From contig WGLR01000014.1 in NCBI GenBank assembly GCA_016125475.1, forward strand, positions 1 to 64,000: a stretch of DNA of 64,000 bases. The letters run 5' to 3'. A model generated the notes under the pieces. That model was not told the origin of the DNA. It was given only the letters and a program-made list of their open reading frames with translations, and did not search any database. This DNA comes from Betaproteobacteria bacterium (GTDB taxonomy: Bacteria; Pseudomonadota; Gammaproteobacteria; Burkholderiales; Ga0077523). Positions 23,846 to 33,461 of the stretch are shown in pieces. The translations under genes and the position numbers were made by a program. Position 1 is the first letter of the stretch. Each line of letters opens with the position of its first letter.

Positions 23846-26202
23846 CCCTGGACCGCAAGCTCGTGCGCGACCTCTGGCGCATGCGCGGGCACCTCACCGC
23901 GGTCGCGGTGGTCGCGTGCTGCGGCGTGGCGGTCTTCGTGACGATGCAGAGCGCCTACGACGCGCTCGTGCGGGCCCGTGCGGACTACTACGACCGGTTC
24001 CGGTTCGCGGACGTCTTCGCGACCCTCACGCGGGCGCCCGTGACCCTGCTGCCGCGCCTGCGGGCCGTGTCGGGCGTCGCCTCGGTCGACGACCGGATCG
24101 TGCAGGAGGTCACGCTCGACGTCCCGGACTTCACGGACCCCGCGACCGCGCTCGTCGTCTCGGTACCCGACGAGGGGCGTCCGCTGCTGAACGACGTGTT
24201 CATCCGTTCCGGCCGGTACCCGGAGCCCGATGCGCGGGACGAGGTGCTGGTCAGTGAGTCCTTCGCGCACGCCCACGGGCTGAGGCCGGGCGGCACGCTC
24301 GCGGCCGTGATCAACGGGCGCTGGCAGTCCCTGCGCATCGCGGGCATCGCGAACTCGCCCGAATTCGTGTACGTGATCGGGGGGGCCGGCGTGTTCCCCG
24401 ACGACCGTCGCTACGGGGTCGTCTGGATGACACGCACGGCCCTGGGCTCCGCGCTCGACATGCGGGACGGCTTCAACAGCGTCGCGATCCGGCTCGCGCC
24501 GGGGGCCGACGAACGATCCGTGATCGACGGCGTCGACGAGATCCTGCGCCCCTACGGCAGTCCGGGTGCATACGGACGGGACGAGCAGGTGTCGCATGCG
24601 ATGCTCGACGGCGAGATACGGCAGGACCGCGTGACGGGCATCGTCGTGCCCGCGATATTCCTGGCCGTGGCCGCGTTCCTCGTGCACAACGTGCTCATGC
24701 GCCTGATCGCGCTCCAGCGGGGCCAGATCGGGGTGCTGAAGGCGTTCGGCTATCCGGACGGGCGCATCGCGGCGCACTATCTCAAGCTCGCACTGGCGGC
24801 CGTGGTGGCCGGCGCGGCCGCCGGCGTCGCACTCGGCGACTGGTTCGGCGGCGGGCTCGCCGCCATGTACCAGCGCTTCTTCCACTTTCCGACACTCGCG
24901 TTCGAACTGTCGGCACGCAACATCGCGCTCGTCGTCGCGATCGCGGTGGCAGCGGCCGTGGCGGGCGCGTGGCCGGCACTGCGGCGCGCACTCGCACTGC
25001 CACCGGCCGAGGCCATGCGCAGCGAGTCGCCCCCCACCTACCGGCCGCTGCTGCTCGAACGCCTGGGGCTCGCCTCGCTGCTCACGCCCGTTGCGCGCAT
25101 GTGGCTGCGCGCCCTCGAACGCCGCCCCCTGCGTGCGGTGGCGGCGATCCTCGCGGTCGGTTTCTCCTGTGCGCTGCTCGTCGTCGGGCAGTTCGGACTG
25201 GACGCGCTCGAGGAGACCGTTCGCCTGCAGTTCCGGGAGGCTCGCCGGGACGACGTGCGCGTGGCGCTGCGCGAGGCCCGCGGCCCGTCGGTCGAGCAGG
25301 ATCTCGCGCACCTGCCCGGCGTCACCCGCGTCGAGGCGATGCGGGTCACCGTCGCGAACGTGCGCAACGGTCCGCGCTGGAAGCGCGTGACGGTGATGGG
25401 CCTCAGGCGCGACGGCGAGCTGCACCGGATCGTGGACGCGAGAGGCGCGGAGATTCCCGTTCCCGCGAACGGTGCCGTCCTGAGCGCGAGCCTCGCGCGG
25501 ATCCTGCGCACGCACGCGGGGGCGAGCGTCGAGCTGGACTTCCTCGAGCGGCGACGACGGCAGGTGCACGTGCAGGTGGCCGCCGTCGTCGACGAACCGA
25601 TCGGGCTGTTCGTGTACCTGGAGCGGGACGAGCTCTCGCGGCTCATGGGGGAAGGACCGGGATACACGGGTGCCTACCTGCGGGTGGACCACGACCGCCT
25701 CGGCGAACTCTACGACCGCCTGAAGCACCTGCCCGCGGTCTCGGGTGTCACGCTGCGGGAGGCGACGATCCGGAGCTTTCTCGCCACGATCGCGGAGAAC
25801 ATCCGCATCTCCGTCACGATCCTGATCGCGTTCGCGTGCACGATCGCGGCGGGTGTCGTCTACAACGGCGCCCGCATTGCGCTCTCGGAACAGGCCACGA
25901 CGCTCGCGAGCCTGCGCGTGCTGGGGTTCACCCGCGGCGAAGTGAGTGCGATCCTCCTCGGCGAGCAGGCGGTCCTCACCGCAATCGGCATTCCAGCGGG
26001 CCTGCTGATCGGCTACGCGCTCTGCGGCTGGCTCGCCCACCTGCTGGAAACCGACCTGTACCGCCTGCCGCTCGCGCTCGAGGCCACCACCTACGGGTAC
26101 GCCGGTGCGACCGTGGTGCTCGCCGCGGTCGTCTCGGGTCTCGCCGTGGCCTGGCGCGTGCGCCACCTCGATCTCGTTGCCGTCCTGAAGAGCCGTGAAT
26201 AG
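23839..26202 (+). CDS. FtsX/MacB-type ABC transporter permease
   Basis: 787 aa, two FtsX-like blocks ([55 protein letters not shown]); overlaps the ATPase gene. Confidence 0.9.
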   Translation: MVTLDRKLVRDLWRMRGHLTAVAVVACCGVAVFVTMQSAYDALVRARADYYDRFRFADVFATLTRAPVTLLPRLRAVSGVASVDDRIVQEVTLDVPDFTDPATALVVSVPDEGRPLLNDVFIRSGRYPEPDARDEVLVSESFAHAHGLRPGGTLAAVINGRWQSLRIAGIANSPEFVYVIGGAGVFPDDRRYGVVWMTRTALGSALDMRDGFNSVAIRLAPGADERSVIDGVDEILRPYGSPGAYGRDEQVSHAMLDGEIRQDRVTGIVVPAIFLAVAAFLVHNVLMRLIALQRGQIGVLKAFGYPDGRIAAHYLKLALAAVVAGAAAGVALGDWFGGGLAAMYQRFFHFPTLAFELSARNIALVVAIAVAAAVAGAWPALRRALALPPAEAMRSESPPTYRPLLLERLGLASLLTPVARMWLRALERRPLRAVAAILAVGFSCALLVVGQFGLDALEETVRLQFREARRDDVRVALREARGPSVEQDLAHLPGVTRVEAMRVTVANVRNGPRWKRVTVMGLRRDGELHRIVDARGAEIPVPANGAVLSASLARILRTHAGASVELDFLERRRRQVHVQVAAVVDEPIGLFVYLERDELSRLMGEGPGYTGAYLRVDHDRLGELYDRLKHLPAVSGVTLREATIRSFLATIAENIRISVTILIAFACTIAAGVVYNGARIALSEQATTLASLRVLGFTRGEVSAILLGEQAVLTAIGIPAGLLIGYALCGWLAHLLETDLYRLPLALEATTYGYAGATVVLAAVVSGLAVAWRVRHLDLVAVLKSRE

Positions 26203-27412
26203 AACCGCTTCCTCCGCCGTCTGGCGCCATCGCGCGATCGCCGTGGCCGCCCTGCTCCTGGTGCTGGCCCTCGGATGGCTGATCTTTCGTCCCCGACCGC
26301 TCGTCGTCGACGTCGCCACGGCCGGTCGGGGACCGATGTCGGTGACGGTCGATCAGGAGGGCGAGGTCCGCGTGCACGACCGGTACGTGATCAACGCACC
26401 TGTCTCCGGCCGCATGGTGCGGATCGATCTCGACGACGGCGACACCGTACGTCCAGGCCAGACCGTTGCGGAAATCGAGCCCGTCCCGCTGGATCCCCGC
26501 ACGCGCGAGGAAGCCCTCGCCCGCGTCGCGGCGGCCGAGGCACTCGTGCGCGAGGCGTTGCAGAACGTCCGGCACGGACGCGCCGAACTCGGGCAGGCGA
26601 AGAGCGAGGAGGCGCGGATGGAGCGCCTCGCACGCGAAGCGTTCGTCGCGGACGAGATGGTCGAGAAGGCGCGCACCGCGCGGGTCACGGCCGCCGCCGC
26701 CGTGTCGGCCGCGGAAGCCCGCGCGACCGCCGCACGGTCCGAGCTGTCGGCGGCCCGGGCGACACTCCTCGCGATTCCCGGCAGCGACGGCCGCGCGCCG
26801 CGACACATCGCGCTGAAATCCCCGGTCGGCGGCCATGTGCTGCGCGTGCTCGAGAAGAGCGAACGGACCGTGGCGGCGGGTACGCCCCTCGTCATGATCG
26901 GCGACCCGACACGATTCGAGATCGTGGCCGACGTGCTCTCGAGTGACGCCGTGAAGATCCGGCCGGGTGCATCGGCACGCCTCGAGGAATGGGGTGGCGA
27001 CGCACCCCTGGCCGCGAAGGTGCGCACGGTGGAGCCCTACGCGTTCACGAAGGTCTCGGCACTCGGGATCGAGGAGCAGCGCGTGAACGTGGTGATGGAC
27101 CCCGTCGACCCGCTCGGCCGTCTCGGCGACGGCTATCGGGTGCTTGCGCGCATCGTCGTCTGGGCGGGCACGGATGTCCTCAAGGTACCTTCGAGCGCGG
27201 TCTTCCGCGACGGTGACGGCTGGGCCGTATTCACGATCGTGGATGGCATCGCGCGCCTCCGCCGCGTGGCCATCGGGCACCGCAACGGCCGGGACGCGGA
27301 GGTGACCGACGGTCTCGCGCCGGGTACGGTGGTCGTGCGCTACCCGACCAACGATCTCGCGGACGGCGTGCGCGTCCGCGCGCGCGGGACGGACGCCCCC
27401 CGGTCGCGTTAG
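26195..27412 (+). CDS. HlyD/RND-type periplasmic adaptor subunit
   Basis: N-terminal TM, VNAPVSGRMVRIDLDDGDTVRPGQTVAEIEP lipoyl half-motif, hairpin, second half SPVGGHVLRVLEKSERTVAAGTPLVMIGDP; 8-nt overlap with the permease gene. Confidence 0.9.
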   Translation: MNRTASSAVWRHRAIAVAALLLVLALGWLIFRPRPLVVDVATAGRGPMSVTVDQEGEVRVHDRYVINAPVSGRMVRIDLDDGDTVRPGQTVAEIEPVPLDPRTREEALARVAAAEALVREALQNVRHGRAELGQAKSEEARMERLAREAFVADEMVEKARTARVTAAAAVSAAEARATAARSELSAARATLLAIPGSDGRAPRHIALKSPVGGHVLRVLEKSERTVAAGTPLVMIGDPTRFEIVADVLSSDAVKIRPGASARLEEWGGDAPLAAKVRTVEPYAFTKVSALGIEEQRVNVVMDPVDPLGRLGDGYRVLARIVVWAGTDVLKVPSSAVFRDGDGWAVFTIVDGIARLRRVAIGHRNGRDAEVTDGLAPGTVVVRYPTNDLADGVRVRARGTDAPRSR

Positions 27413-27482
27413 CATTCGTCGTCGCGCGTCGCGGACGCCGGTCGCGCGTCCCGCGATCCCGACGACGGAGGAGGAACCTGCG

Positions 27483-28454
27483 ATGCTCGATCGATTTCCG
27501 GTCTCGGCCGGCGACTATGACGGCCCCGTGCTCGTGACGGGGGCGGGCGGCTGCATCGGCAGCTGGGTGCTCGCACTGCTCCGGCGCGCCGGGGTGCCGT
27601 GCGCGGCGTTCGATCTCGTAGAGGACCGCAGGCGCCCGCGGCTGCTGATGTCCGATGCGGATCTGGATCGCGTCACGTGGCACACCGGGGACATCTCGGA
27701 CACCCGGCGGGTGCGCGAGGTCGTCGAGACGTCCGGAGCGCGCGCGATCGTGCACCTTGCGGGGCTGCAGGTCCCGTTCTGCAAGGCGGACCCGGTCGCG
27801 GGAGCGCAGGTGAACGTGGTCGGCACCGTGAACGTGTTCGAGGCGGCGCGAGCCGCCGGCATCCGCCGCGTGGCCTATGCGAGCTCCATCGGCGCGCTCG
27901 GCGCGTTTCCCGACAGCCGCTGGGGCGCGACCCTCTACGGAGCCTACAAGTACTGCAACGAGCAGACCGCGAAGGTGTACTGGCTGGACTGGAAGGTGCC
28001 CAGCGTCGGGTTCCGCCCCGGCGTGGTCTACGGCGTGGGACGGGATCAAGGCCAGACGTCGAAGACGACCGTGGCCCTGCTCGCGACCGTGCTCGGGCAG
28101 CCGTACACGATTCCGTTCACGGGACCGGTCTCGTGGCTGCACGCGGGCGAGGCGGCGTCGGCATTCCTGAAAGCCGTCTCGCGCGACGGACACGGCGCGC
28201 CGGTGTTCGACATCAACGGCGAATCCGCAACGGTGGAGGACGGCATCGCACGCCTGCGTGCGATCGAGCCCGGCGCGAAGGTCGCCTGCGAGGGAGGCAC
28301 GCTGCCGTACCCGATGGACCTCCCGGACGAACCGCTGCGCGCGTACCTCGGGGACTACGGGCGGATCGGCATCGAGGAGGGCATGCGTGCGACACTGGCA
28401 GCCTTCCGCGACCTCGTCGCACGCGGGCAGCTCGACGGCTCCCGCGTGAACTGA
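27483..28454 (+). CDS. NAD-dependent epimerase/dehydratase
   Basis: VLVTGAGGCIGSWVL Rossmann motif, YASSIGALG, YGAYKYCNE active site, PSVGFRPGVVYGVGRDQG. Confidence 0.9.
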   Translation: MLDRFPVSAGDYDGPVLVTGAGGCIGSWVLALLRRAGVPCAAFDLVEDRRRPRLLMSDADLDRVTWHTGDISDTRRVREVVETSGARAIVHLAGLQVPFCKADPVAGAQVNVVGTVNVFEAARAAGIRRVAYASSIGALGAFPDSRWGATLYGAYKYCNEQTAKVYWLDWKVPSVGFRPGVVYGVGRDQGQTSKTTVALLATVLGQPYTIPFTGPVSWLHAGEAASAFLKAVSRDGHGAPVFDINGESATVEDGIARLRAIEPGAKVACEGGTLPYPMDLPDEPLRAYLGDYGRIGIEEGMRATLAAFRDLVARGQLDGSRVN

Positions 28455-28493
28455 GACGCCGCACGAAACCCTCGCCCGACCGGAACGACGACG

Positions 28494-29006
28494 ATGCAGA
28501 CACGATTGCTCTCCCTCCTGCTCCCGCTCCTCCTCGTGACGGGCGGGCTGTTCGCCCCCGCGCACGCCCTCGCGGCCGTCGTGGAGGTCGGTGCCCCCGC
28601 GCCCGTGCTCAAGGGCCGGACCCTGTCCGGAGAGTCGTTCGACCTCGCCGACTACCGGGGCAAGGTCGTGCTCGTGAACTTCTATTCGAGCTACTGCAAG
28701 TTCTGCGCATACGAGATCGGCTCGCTCGAGTCCTATCGGGACGAGGTCCGTGACCGGGGCTTCGCGGTCCTCGTGATCGGCGTCGATCGTCTCGAGGACA
28801 AGGCACGCGTCGCGCGCATGCTCGGCATCTACAACCTCACGGGCGCGATGACGGACGAACTGGACGCCTGCGGCTTCGAACACCGCTACCCGACGCCGAC
28901 TGCGTTCGTGATCGACCGCGAGGGCATCGTGCGCGAGAAGCTCTGGGGCGCGAAGCCGCTCCCGCGGCTGCACGCGCTGGTCGACCCCTATCTGGAGAAG
29001 CCCTGA
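28494..29006 (+). CDS. Exported TlpA/redoxin-type thioredoxin-fold protein
   Basis: Signal peptide, VGAPAPVLKGRTLSGESFDLADYRGKVVLVNFYSSYCKFCAYEIGSL (CKFC), PTPTAFVIDREGIVREKLWG. Confidence 0.9.
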   Translation: MQTRLLSLLLPLLLVTGGLFAPAHALAAVVEVGAPAPVLKGRTLSGESFDLADYRGKVVLVNFYSSYCKFCAYEIGSLESYRDEVRDRGFAVLVIGVDRLEDKARVARMLGIYNLTGAMTDELDACGFEHRYPTPTAFVIDREGIVREKLWGAKPLPRLHALVDPYLEKP

Positions 29007-29566
29007 TGCCGCTCGTGAACGCGGCGCGGTCGGCGCTGCTGGTCGTCGACGTCCAGGAGAAGCTGTTCCCCCACATCCACGACTCGGCGAGGGTGCTGGA
29101 CCGGTGCATCTGGCTCGTGCGGCTCGCGCGGCGGCTCGACGTACCGGTCCTCGCCTCGGAACAGTACCCCGAAGGTCTGGGCCCGACCGTCGCACCGCTC
29201 GCGGCCGAGATCCCCGGAGCGTGCGTGCGACGCAAGGTTCACTTCTCTTGCGTGGCAGACGGCTGCTTCGACGGACTCGCGGCATGGGCTCGCCCGCAGG
29301 TCGTCGTGTGCGGAACGGAGTCGCACGTGTGCGTGCTGCAGTCCGCCATCGACCTCCGTGCTTCCGGGCGGGCGGTGTTCGTCGTGGAGGAAGCGGTGTC
29401 CTCGCGCCGCCCGGCAGACAAGACTCTCGCGCTGGAACGCATGCGGGCGCACGGCATCGAGATCGTTTCGGGGGAGATGGCGGGCTTCGAATGGCTCCGC
29501 CACGCGGGCGACGATCGGTTCCGGGACGTCAACAGGGCATTCTTCCGCGCGGGCACTTCCGGCTGA
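29006..29566 (+). CDS. Isochorismatase-family hydrolase
   Basis: SALLVVDVQEKLFPHI, VLASEQYPEGLGPTV, VVVCGTESHVCVLQSAIDL; start overlaps the previous stop (TGATG). Confidence 0.92.
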   Translation: MPLVNAARSALLVVDVQEKLFPHIHDSARVLDRCIWLVRLARRLDVPVLASEQYPEGLGPTVAPLAAEIPGACVRRKVHFSCVADGCFDGLAAWARPQVVVCGTESHVCVLQSAIDLRASGRAVFVVEEAVSSRRPADKTLALERMRAHGIEIVSGEMAGFEWLRHAGDDRFRDVNRAFFRAGTSG

Positions 29567-29726
29567 TCTTCAGGCCGCCGCGAGCGTCCGGGTTGCGTCC
29601 GGCCGTGCGGTGTCGGGCCATCGCTGCCCCCCGCGGACACGGGAAAGTCCGCGACGGCGCGAACGACTGCGCGATGCCGGATGTCTACGTTTCGAGTGGA
29701 TCCTGAGCCAAGGGCGAATCGACGAC

Positions 29727-30479
29727 ATGAATTTGCGCAAACACTTGCTGCCGTTCGCGGTGCTGGCCGGACTCGGCGTGCCTGCAGCCCAGGGGGCCAC
29801 GCCGAGTTTCGTGTGCAGCCAGGCGAAGACCTGGGTCGAAAGGACCGTCTGCCAGTCCGACGCACTGGCCGCCCGCGACATGGAGCTCGCCTCCGTTCGA
29901 GCGCGGATCCTGTCGACCATCCAGGGATCGGCCCGCGCCGAGTTCGAGGACGGGCAGCGCACGTGGTGGTCGTCCCTCGCGGCGTGCCGCACGTCCCGGG
30001 CGCCGGAATCCTGCCTCGTCGAACACTACACCCGGCGGATTGCCGCGATTCGCGCGCGGCCGGATTATCCGGGCGACTCTCCCGTCGCGCCGGTGATCAG
30101 TTCGAAGCCGGCGCCGATCGCCTCTTCCGGTGAAGGCTGGACGCGCCATCTGTCCGAGTACCAGCGCGCACTGCGCGCATGCAACGAGGAAGCGTCCACG
30201 CCGATCGGCAAGGTCCTGGCCGCGTGGCCCGGCGACATGCCGGACACGGTCGGCCTGCGTCTGGTCGACGGCAACAGCCAGGAGTGGATATGCATCGCGC
30301 ACCGCGATGGCTACAAGGTCTACCGCTTTTCCCATCCGGCCGCCGACGAGATGCTCCCGCCCGCGGGACCCGTCTATCATCTGGGCGGCGAGAAACCGCC
30401 GCCCGGTTGCCACGATGCGGTCCAGGTACTGGATGCGCACGGCAAGTCCGTCGGCTGGATCAGCGAGGGGGACTGCTGA
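29727..30479 (+). CDS. Secreted LprI/DUF1311-like protein with extra C-terminal domain
   Basis: Signal peptide MNLRKHLLPFAVLAGLGVPAAQGA; SFVCSQAKTWVERTVCQSDALAARDMELASVRAR...RTWWSSLAACRTSRAPESCLVEHYTRRIAAI. Confidence 0.75.
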   Translation: MNLRKHLLPFAVLAGLGVPAAQGATPSFVCSQAKTWVERTVCQSDALAARDMELASVRARILSTIQGSARAEFEDGQRTWWSSLAACRTSRAPESCLVEHYTRRIAAIRARPDYPGDSPVAPVISSKPAPIASSGEGWTRHLSEYQRALRACNEEASTPIGKVLAAWPGDMPDTVGLRLVDGNSQEWICIAHRDGYKVYRFSHPAADEMLPPAGPVYHLGGEKPPPGCHDAVQVLDAHGKSVGWISEGDC

Positions 30480-30542
30480 GCCGGCGGACGTCCCTGCCGA
30501 CTTTCCGCCCGACCATTTCCGACACGGACACGTACTGCAGAA

Positions 30543-31007
30543 ATGACGCCCGCCAGCCTCGTGCGCCGCTACATGGCCGCCTGCAACAGCGCCGACCGGA
30601 CCACGCTCGAGGCCTGCTTCGCGGAGGACGTGATCGCGTACTTCATCGACATGCCCCCCGTCCGCGGTCGGCGGGAACTCGCGCATTTCTGGTGCCGGGT
30701 GCACGAGAAGACCGGTGCGCTGTGGACCTGCGACCGCGTGATGGCAGACGCCGACGCGGTGATCGTCGAGTGGACCGAGATGTGGACGCCCCGCGGGGCC
30801 GACGCACGCGTGCTCTCGCGTGGCGTCGATCTGTTCGAGACGCGCGATGGCCTGATTCACGAGATCCGCCAGTACCACCGGCCGGGCGCCCTGCCGTGGA
30901 GTCAGGCGTTCGAACTCGAGGGATTCCCGTACGAAGCGCGCGGCTACCCGCTGGCCGGGTCCTTTGACGAAAAGGTCGCGACGGCCGGGAAGAACGCCGG
31001 ATCGTGA
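30543..31007 (+). CDS. NTF2-like/SnoaL-fold protein
   Basis: LVRRYMAACNSADRTTLEACFAEDVIAYFIDMPPVRGRRELAHFWCRV...DGLIHEIRQYHRPG. Confidence 0.78.
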   Translation: MTPASLVRRYMAACNSADRTTLEACFAEDVIAYFIDMPPVRGRRELAHFWCRVHEKTGALWTCDRVMADADAVIVEWTEMWTPRGADARVLSRGVDLFETRDGLIHEIRQYHRPGALPWSQAFELEGFPYEARGYPLAGSFDEKVATAGKNAGS

Positions 31008-31168
31008 CGCCGCACGTCGCGGCGACGCTGCCCGGCCGGGAACCTTACCGCAGGCTTACATACTGATTCATAAAATGTTTTTTTGCCACGCACCCTCAAG
31101 TTCCCCCTTTCGGACGCGTTAAGTGATGCAAGGGACCGGTGGGTCCCGTCCCCTCCAGGAGAGCATCC

Positions 31169-31843
31169 ATGTCCACGACGAGCATCGGTTCGAGCACGCA
31201 GGTCTTCGCACTGTCGCAGGCTCGGGCAACGTCCGCGGCGCCCGCCACGCGCTCGCGCGACCGTGACGGCGATGGGGACGGCGGCGGTCCCGGCCGCAGC
31301 GGACGCGCAGGCGGCGGCTTCGCGCAGACCGTGCTGCAGGCACTCTCCCAGATCGGCGTGAACGTCGCGCCCCCCCCCGGCGGTACGGCCGCGGGCGGCG
31401 GAACCGATGCGGATGGCGACAGCGACGGCACGCGCGCAGGCGCCGGCGGACCCGGCAGTGCCGCGGGAAAGGCGGTTCACGCTCTCGTGCACGACCTTTT
31501 CCAGGCGCTGCGCGTCTCGGGAGGAACCCCGCAGACACCGTCGGGCGGCAACCCGGTCACGGCAACCGGGAGTTCCGCCGCCTACCAGGATCTGGCGACA
31601 CGGCTGCAGAACCTCGTCCAGCAGCTCTCGAACGGTTCCACGTCCGGGTCCGGCAACACCGCGGTCGATCGCCTGCAGGGCGATTTCCAGAAGGTGCTGG
31701 ACGTGCTCGGAAGTCCCGCGCAGGGCACCACCTCCTCCCTGCAGGGCTTCCTCGGAAATCTCCTGGCGACGGTGCAGAACGGAGCGGGCGCGGACACCAC
31801 ACTCCAGAACCCTCTCGGGGCCGTCGTGACGACTAGGGCCTGA
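31169..31843 (+). CDS. Hypothetical Gly/Asp/Ser-rich low-complexity protein with two DxDxDG motifs
   Basis: MSTTSIGSSTQVFALSQARATSAAPATRSRDRDGDGDGGG...GGTDADGDSDG...; SD-like AGGAGAG before ATG 31169. Confidence 0.7.
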   Translation: MSTTSIGSSTQVFALSQARATSAAPATRSRDRDGDGDGGGPGRSGRAGGGFAQTVLQALSQIGVNVAPPPGGTAAGGGTDADGDSDGTRAGAGGPGSAAGKAVHALVHDLFQALRVSGGTPQTPSGGNPVTATGSSAAYQDLATRLQNLVQQLSNGSTSGSGNTAVDRLQGDFQKVLDVLGSPAQGTTSSLQGFLGNLLATVQNGAGADTTLQNPLGAVVTTRA

Positions 31844-31862
31844 CGGATCGGTGCGGCCCCAT

Positions 31863-31919
31863 CGGGGTCAGGCTTGCGGTGTTGCGTCATGAAAACGCAA
31901 CACCGCAAACCTGACCCCG
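31863..31919. repeat. REP-like 25-bp-arm inverted repeat between convergent genes (possible bidirectional terminator)
   Basis: CGGGGTCAGGCTTGCGGTGTTGCGT-CATGAAA-ACGCAACACCGCAAACCTGACCCCG, one mismatch in 25 bp. Confidence 0.92.
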
Positions 31920-31925
31920 AACGCG

Positions 31926-32234
31926 TCATGCGGACGATTCCCCTCCCGACGCGAGCAGCGCCGTGACGATCTCCCCGCGCTCGGCGTCGAGATCTCCGCT
32001 CGCCACCGGGCGCCGTGCGCGCCGGTACCAGTAGCCGGCGTTGCCGAGGTCGCCTTCGACACGATGCAGGTGCGCGTGCACCCAGGCGCCTGCCGCCGAG
32101 TCGTCCGACTGCGCGATGGCGTGCGCCCGCGCCCAGTCGCCCGTCGCGCACCACCAGAGCGCGGCGAGCGACGCGTTCAGCTCCGCGGGTGGTGAAGACG
32201 ACGTGAGACTGGCCTGGAATTCTTCGCGAGTCAT
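31926..32234 (-). CDS. Small conserved-looking hypothetical protein downstream of ilvE
   Basis: MTREEFQASLTSSSPPAELNASLAALWWCATGDWARAHAIAQSDDSAAGAWVHAHLHRVEGDLGNAGYWYRRARRP; starts 4 nt after the ilvE stop. Confidence 0.75.
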   Translation of the reverse strand: MTREEFQASLTSSSPPAELNASLAALWWCATGDWARAHAIAQSDDSAAGAWVHAHLHRVEGDLGNAGYWYRRARRPVASGDLDAERGEIVTALLASGGESSA

Positions 32235-32238
32235 GGGT

Positions 32239-33336
32239 TCACGCGACGCTCCGTTCGGCGATCGCGGTCGTGTCGACGATGCGTGTCCACCCATACGGAT
32301 CGTCCGCCTGCCCGTACTGGATCGCGACGAGCGTGTCGTAGATGCGCCTGGCGACGGGGCCAGCTTCCCCGCGTCCGACGATGGTGTCCTCGCCGTTGCG
32401 CCCGATCCGCCCGATCGGCGCGATCACCGCGGCGGTGCCCATGCAGAATGCCTCGGTGATGCGGCCCTCGCGAATGTCGCGCAGCACGTCGTCCAGCGCG
32501 AGACGTGCCTCGCGGATGCGGAATCCCAGGTCCGGCGCGAGACGCAGCACCGAATCCCGCGTGACGCCCGGAAGGATGCTGCCCGTGAGCGCCGGCGTCA
32601 CGATTTCCTCGCCGCCATACACGAATGCGACGTTCATCGCGCCGGCCTCCTCCACGAACCGGTGCTCCGCGGCGTCCAGCCAGAGAACCTGCTGATAACC
32701 GGCCGCACGCGCGGCCTCCGACGCTGCGAGGCTCGCTGCGTAGTTCCCGAGCGTCTTCGCCGCGCCCGTCCCGCCCGGGGCCGCGCGCACGTGAGACCCC
32801 TCGACGCGAACGCTCACCGGCTGGAACCCCGACGCGAAGTACGGATCGGCCGGGCTCAGGATGACGTAGTGCAGGAACTCGCGACTCGCACGCACCTCGA
32901 GCGTCGCCTCGGTCGCGATCATCACGGGCCGGATGTAGAGCGACGCGCCTTCCGACCGCGGCACCCACTCGCGCTCCAGTGCGACGAGCGTCTCGATCGC
33001 GCTCACGAAGTCGGCGGGATCGACCTCGGGCATCGCGAGGCGACGTGCGGACTGGTTGAAGCGTGCGGCGTTCGCGTCGGGCCGGAAGAGCTGCAGCCGT
33101 CCGTCGGGTCGCGGGTACGCCTTGGTCCCCTCGAAGATCGCCTGCCCGTAATGCAGGGTCTGAGCCGCCGCGTCGATCGAGAGCGGACGGTAGGGACCGA
33201 TGGCCGCATCGAGCCAGCCCCTGCCCGCCTCGTAGCGCCGGGTGAACATGCGCCGCGTGAACACGCGGCCGAAGCCGAGCGGGCGCGGCAGCTGGACGGG
33301 GCCGCTCTCGACGGCGGGATCGATTGCGATCTGCAT
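32239..33336 (-). CDS. ilvE: Branched-chain amino acid aminotransferase
   Basis: LHYGQAIFEGTKAYPRPDGRLQLFRPDANAARFNQSARRLAMP, GTGAAKTLGNYAASLAA, QVLWLDAAEHRFVEEAGAMNVAFV, LTGSILPGVTRDSVL. Confidence 0.94.
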   Translation of the reverse strand: MQIAIDPAVESGPVQLPRPLGFGRVFTRRMFTRRYEAGRGWLDAAIGPYRPLSIDAAAQTLHYGQAIFEGTKAYPRPDGRLQLFRPDANAARFNQSARRLAMPEVDPADFVSAIETLVALEREWVPRSEGASLYIRPVMIATEATLEVRASREFLHYVILSPADPYFASGFQPVSVRVEGSHVRAAPGGTGAAKTLGNYAASLAASEAARAAGYQQVLWLDAAEHRFVEEAGAMNVAFVYGGEEIVTPALTGSILPGVTRDSVLRLAPDLGFRIREARLALDDVLRDIREGRITEAFCMGTAAVIAPIGRIGRNGEDTIVGRGEAGPVARRIYDTLVAIQYGQADDPYGWTRIVDTTAIAERSVA

Positions 33337-33461
33337 GCAGTGCTCTCCAACGGATGCCCCGCGCGGCCCGCCACACGGGGCCACGCGACCCGGGGATTCT
33401 ACCGCGCGGACCGCGGGCGACCTCGCCGGTCGCCGGACGGCGCCGTCCCGGCCGCCAGCGC

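Noticed and set aside
23422-26319. 965-aa minus-strand ORF and 25976..27415 minus ORF
   Set aside because: Antisense to the well-supported ABC permease and HlyD genes.
27231-29285. 684-aa minus-strand ORF
   Set aside because: Antisense to the epimerase and TlpA-like genes; no domain signal.
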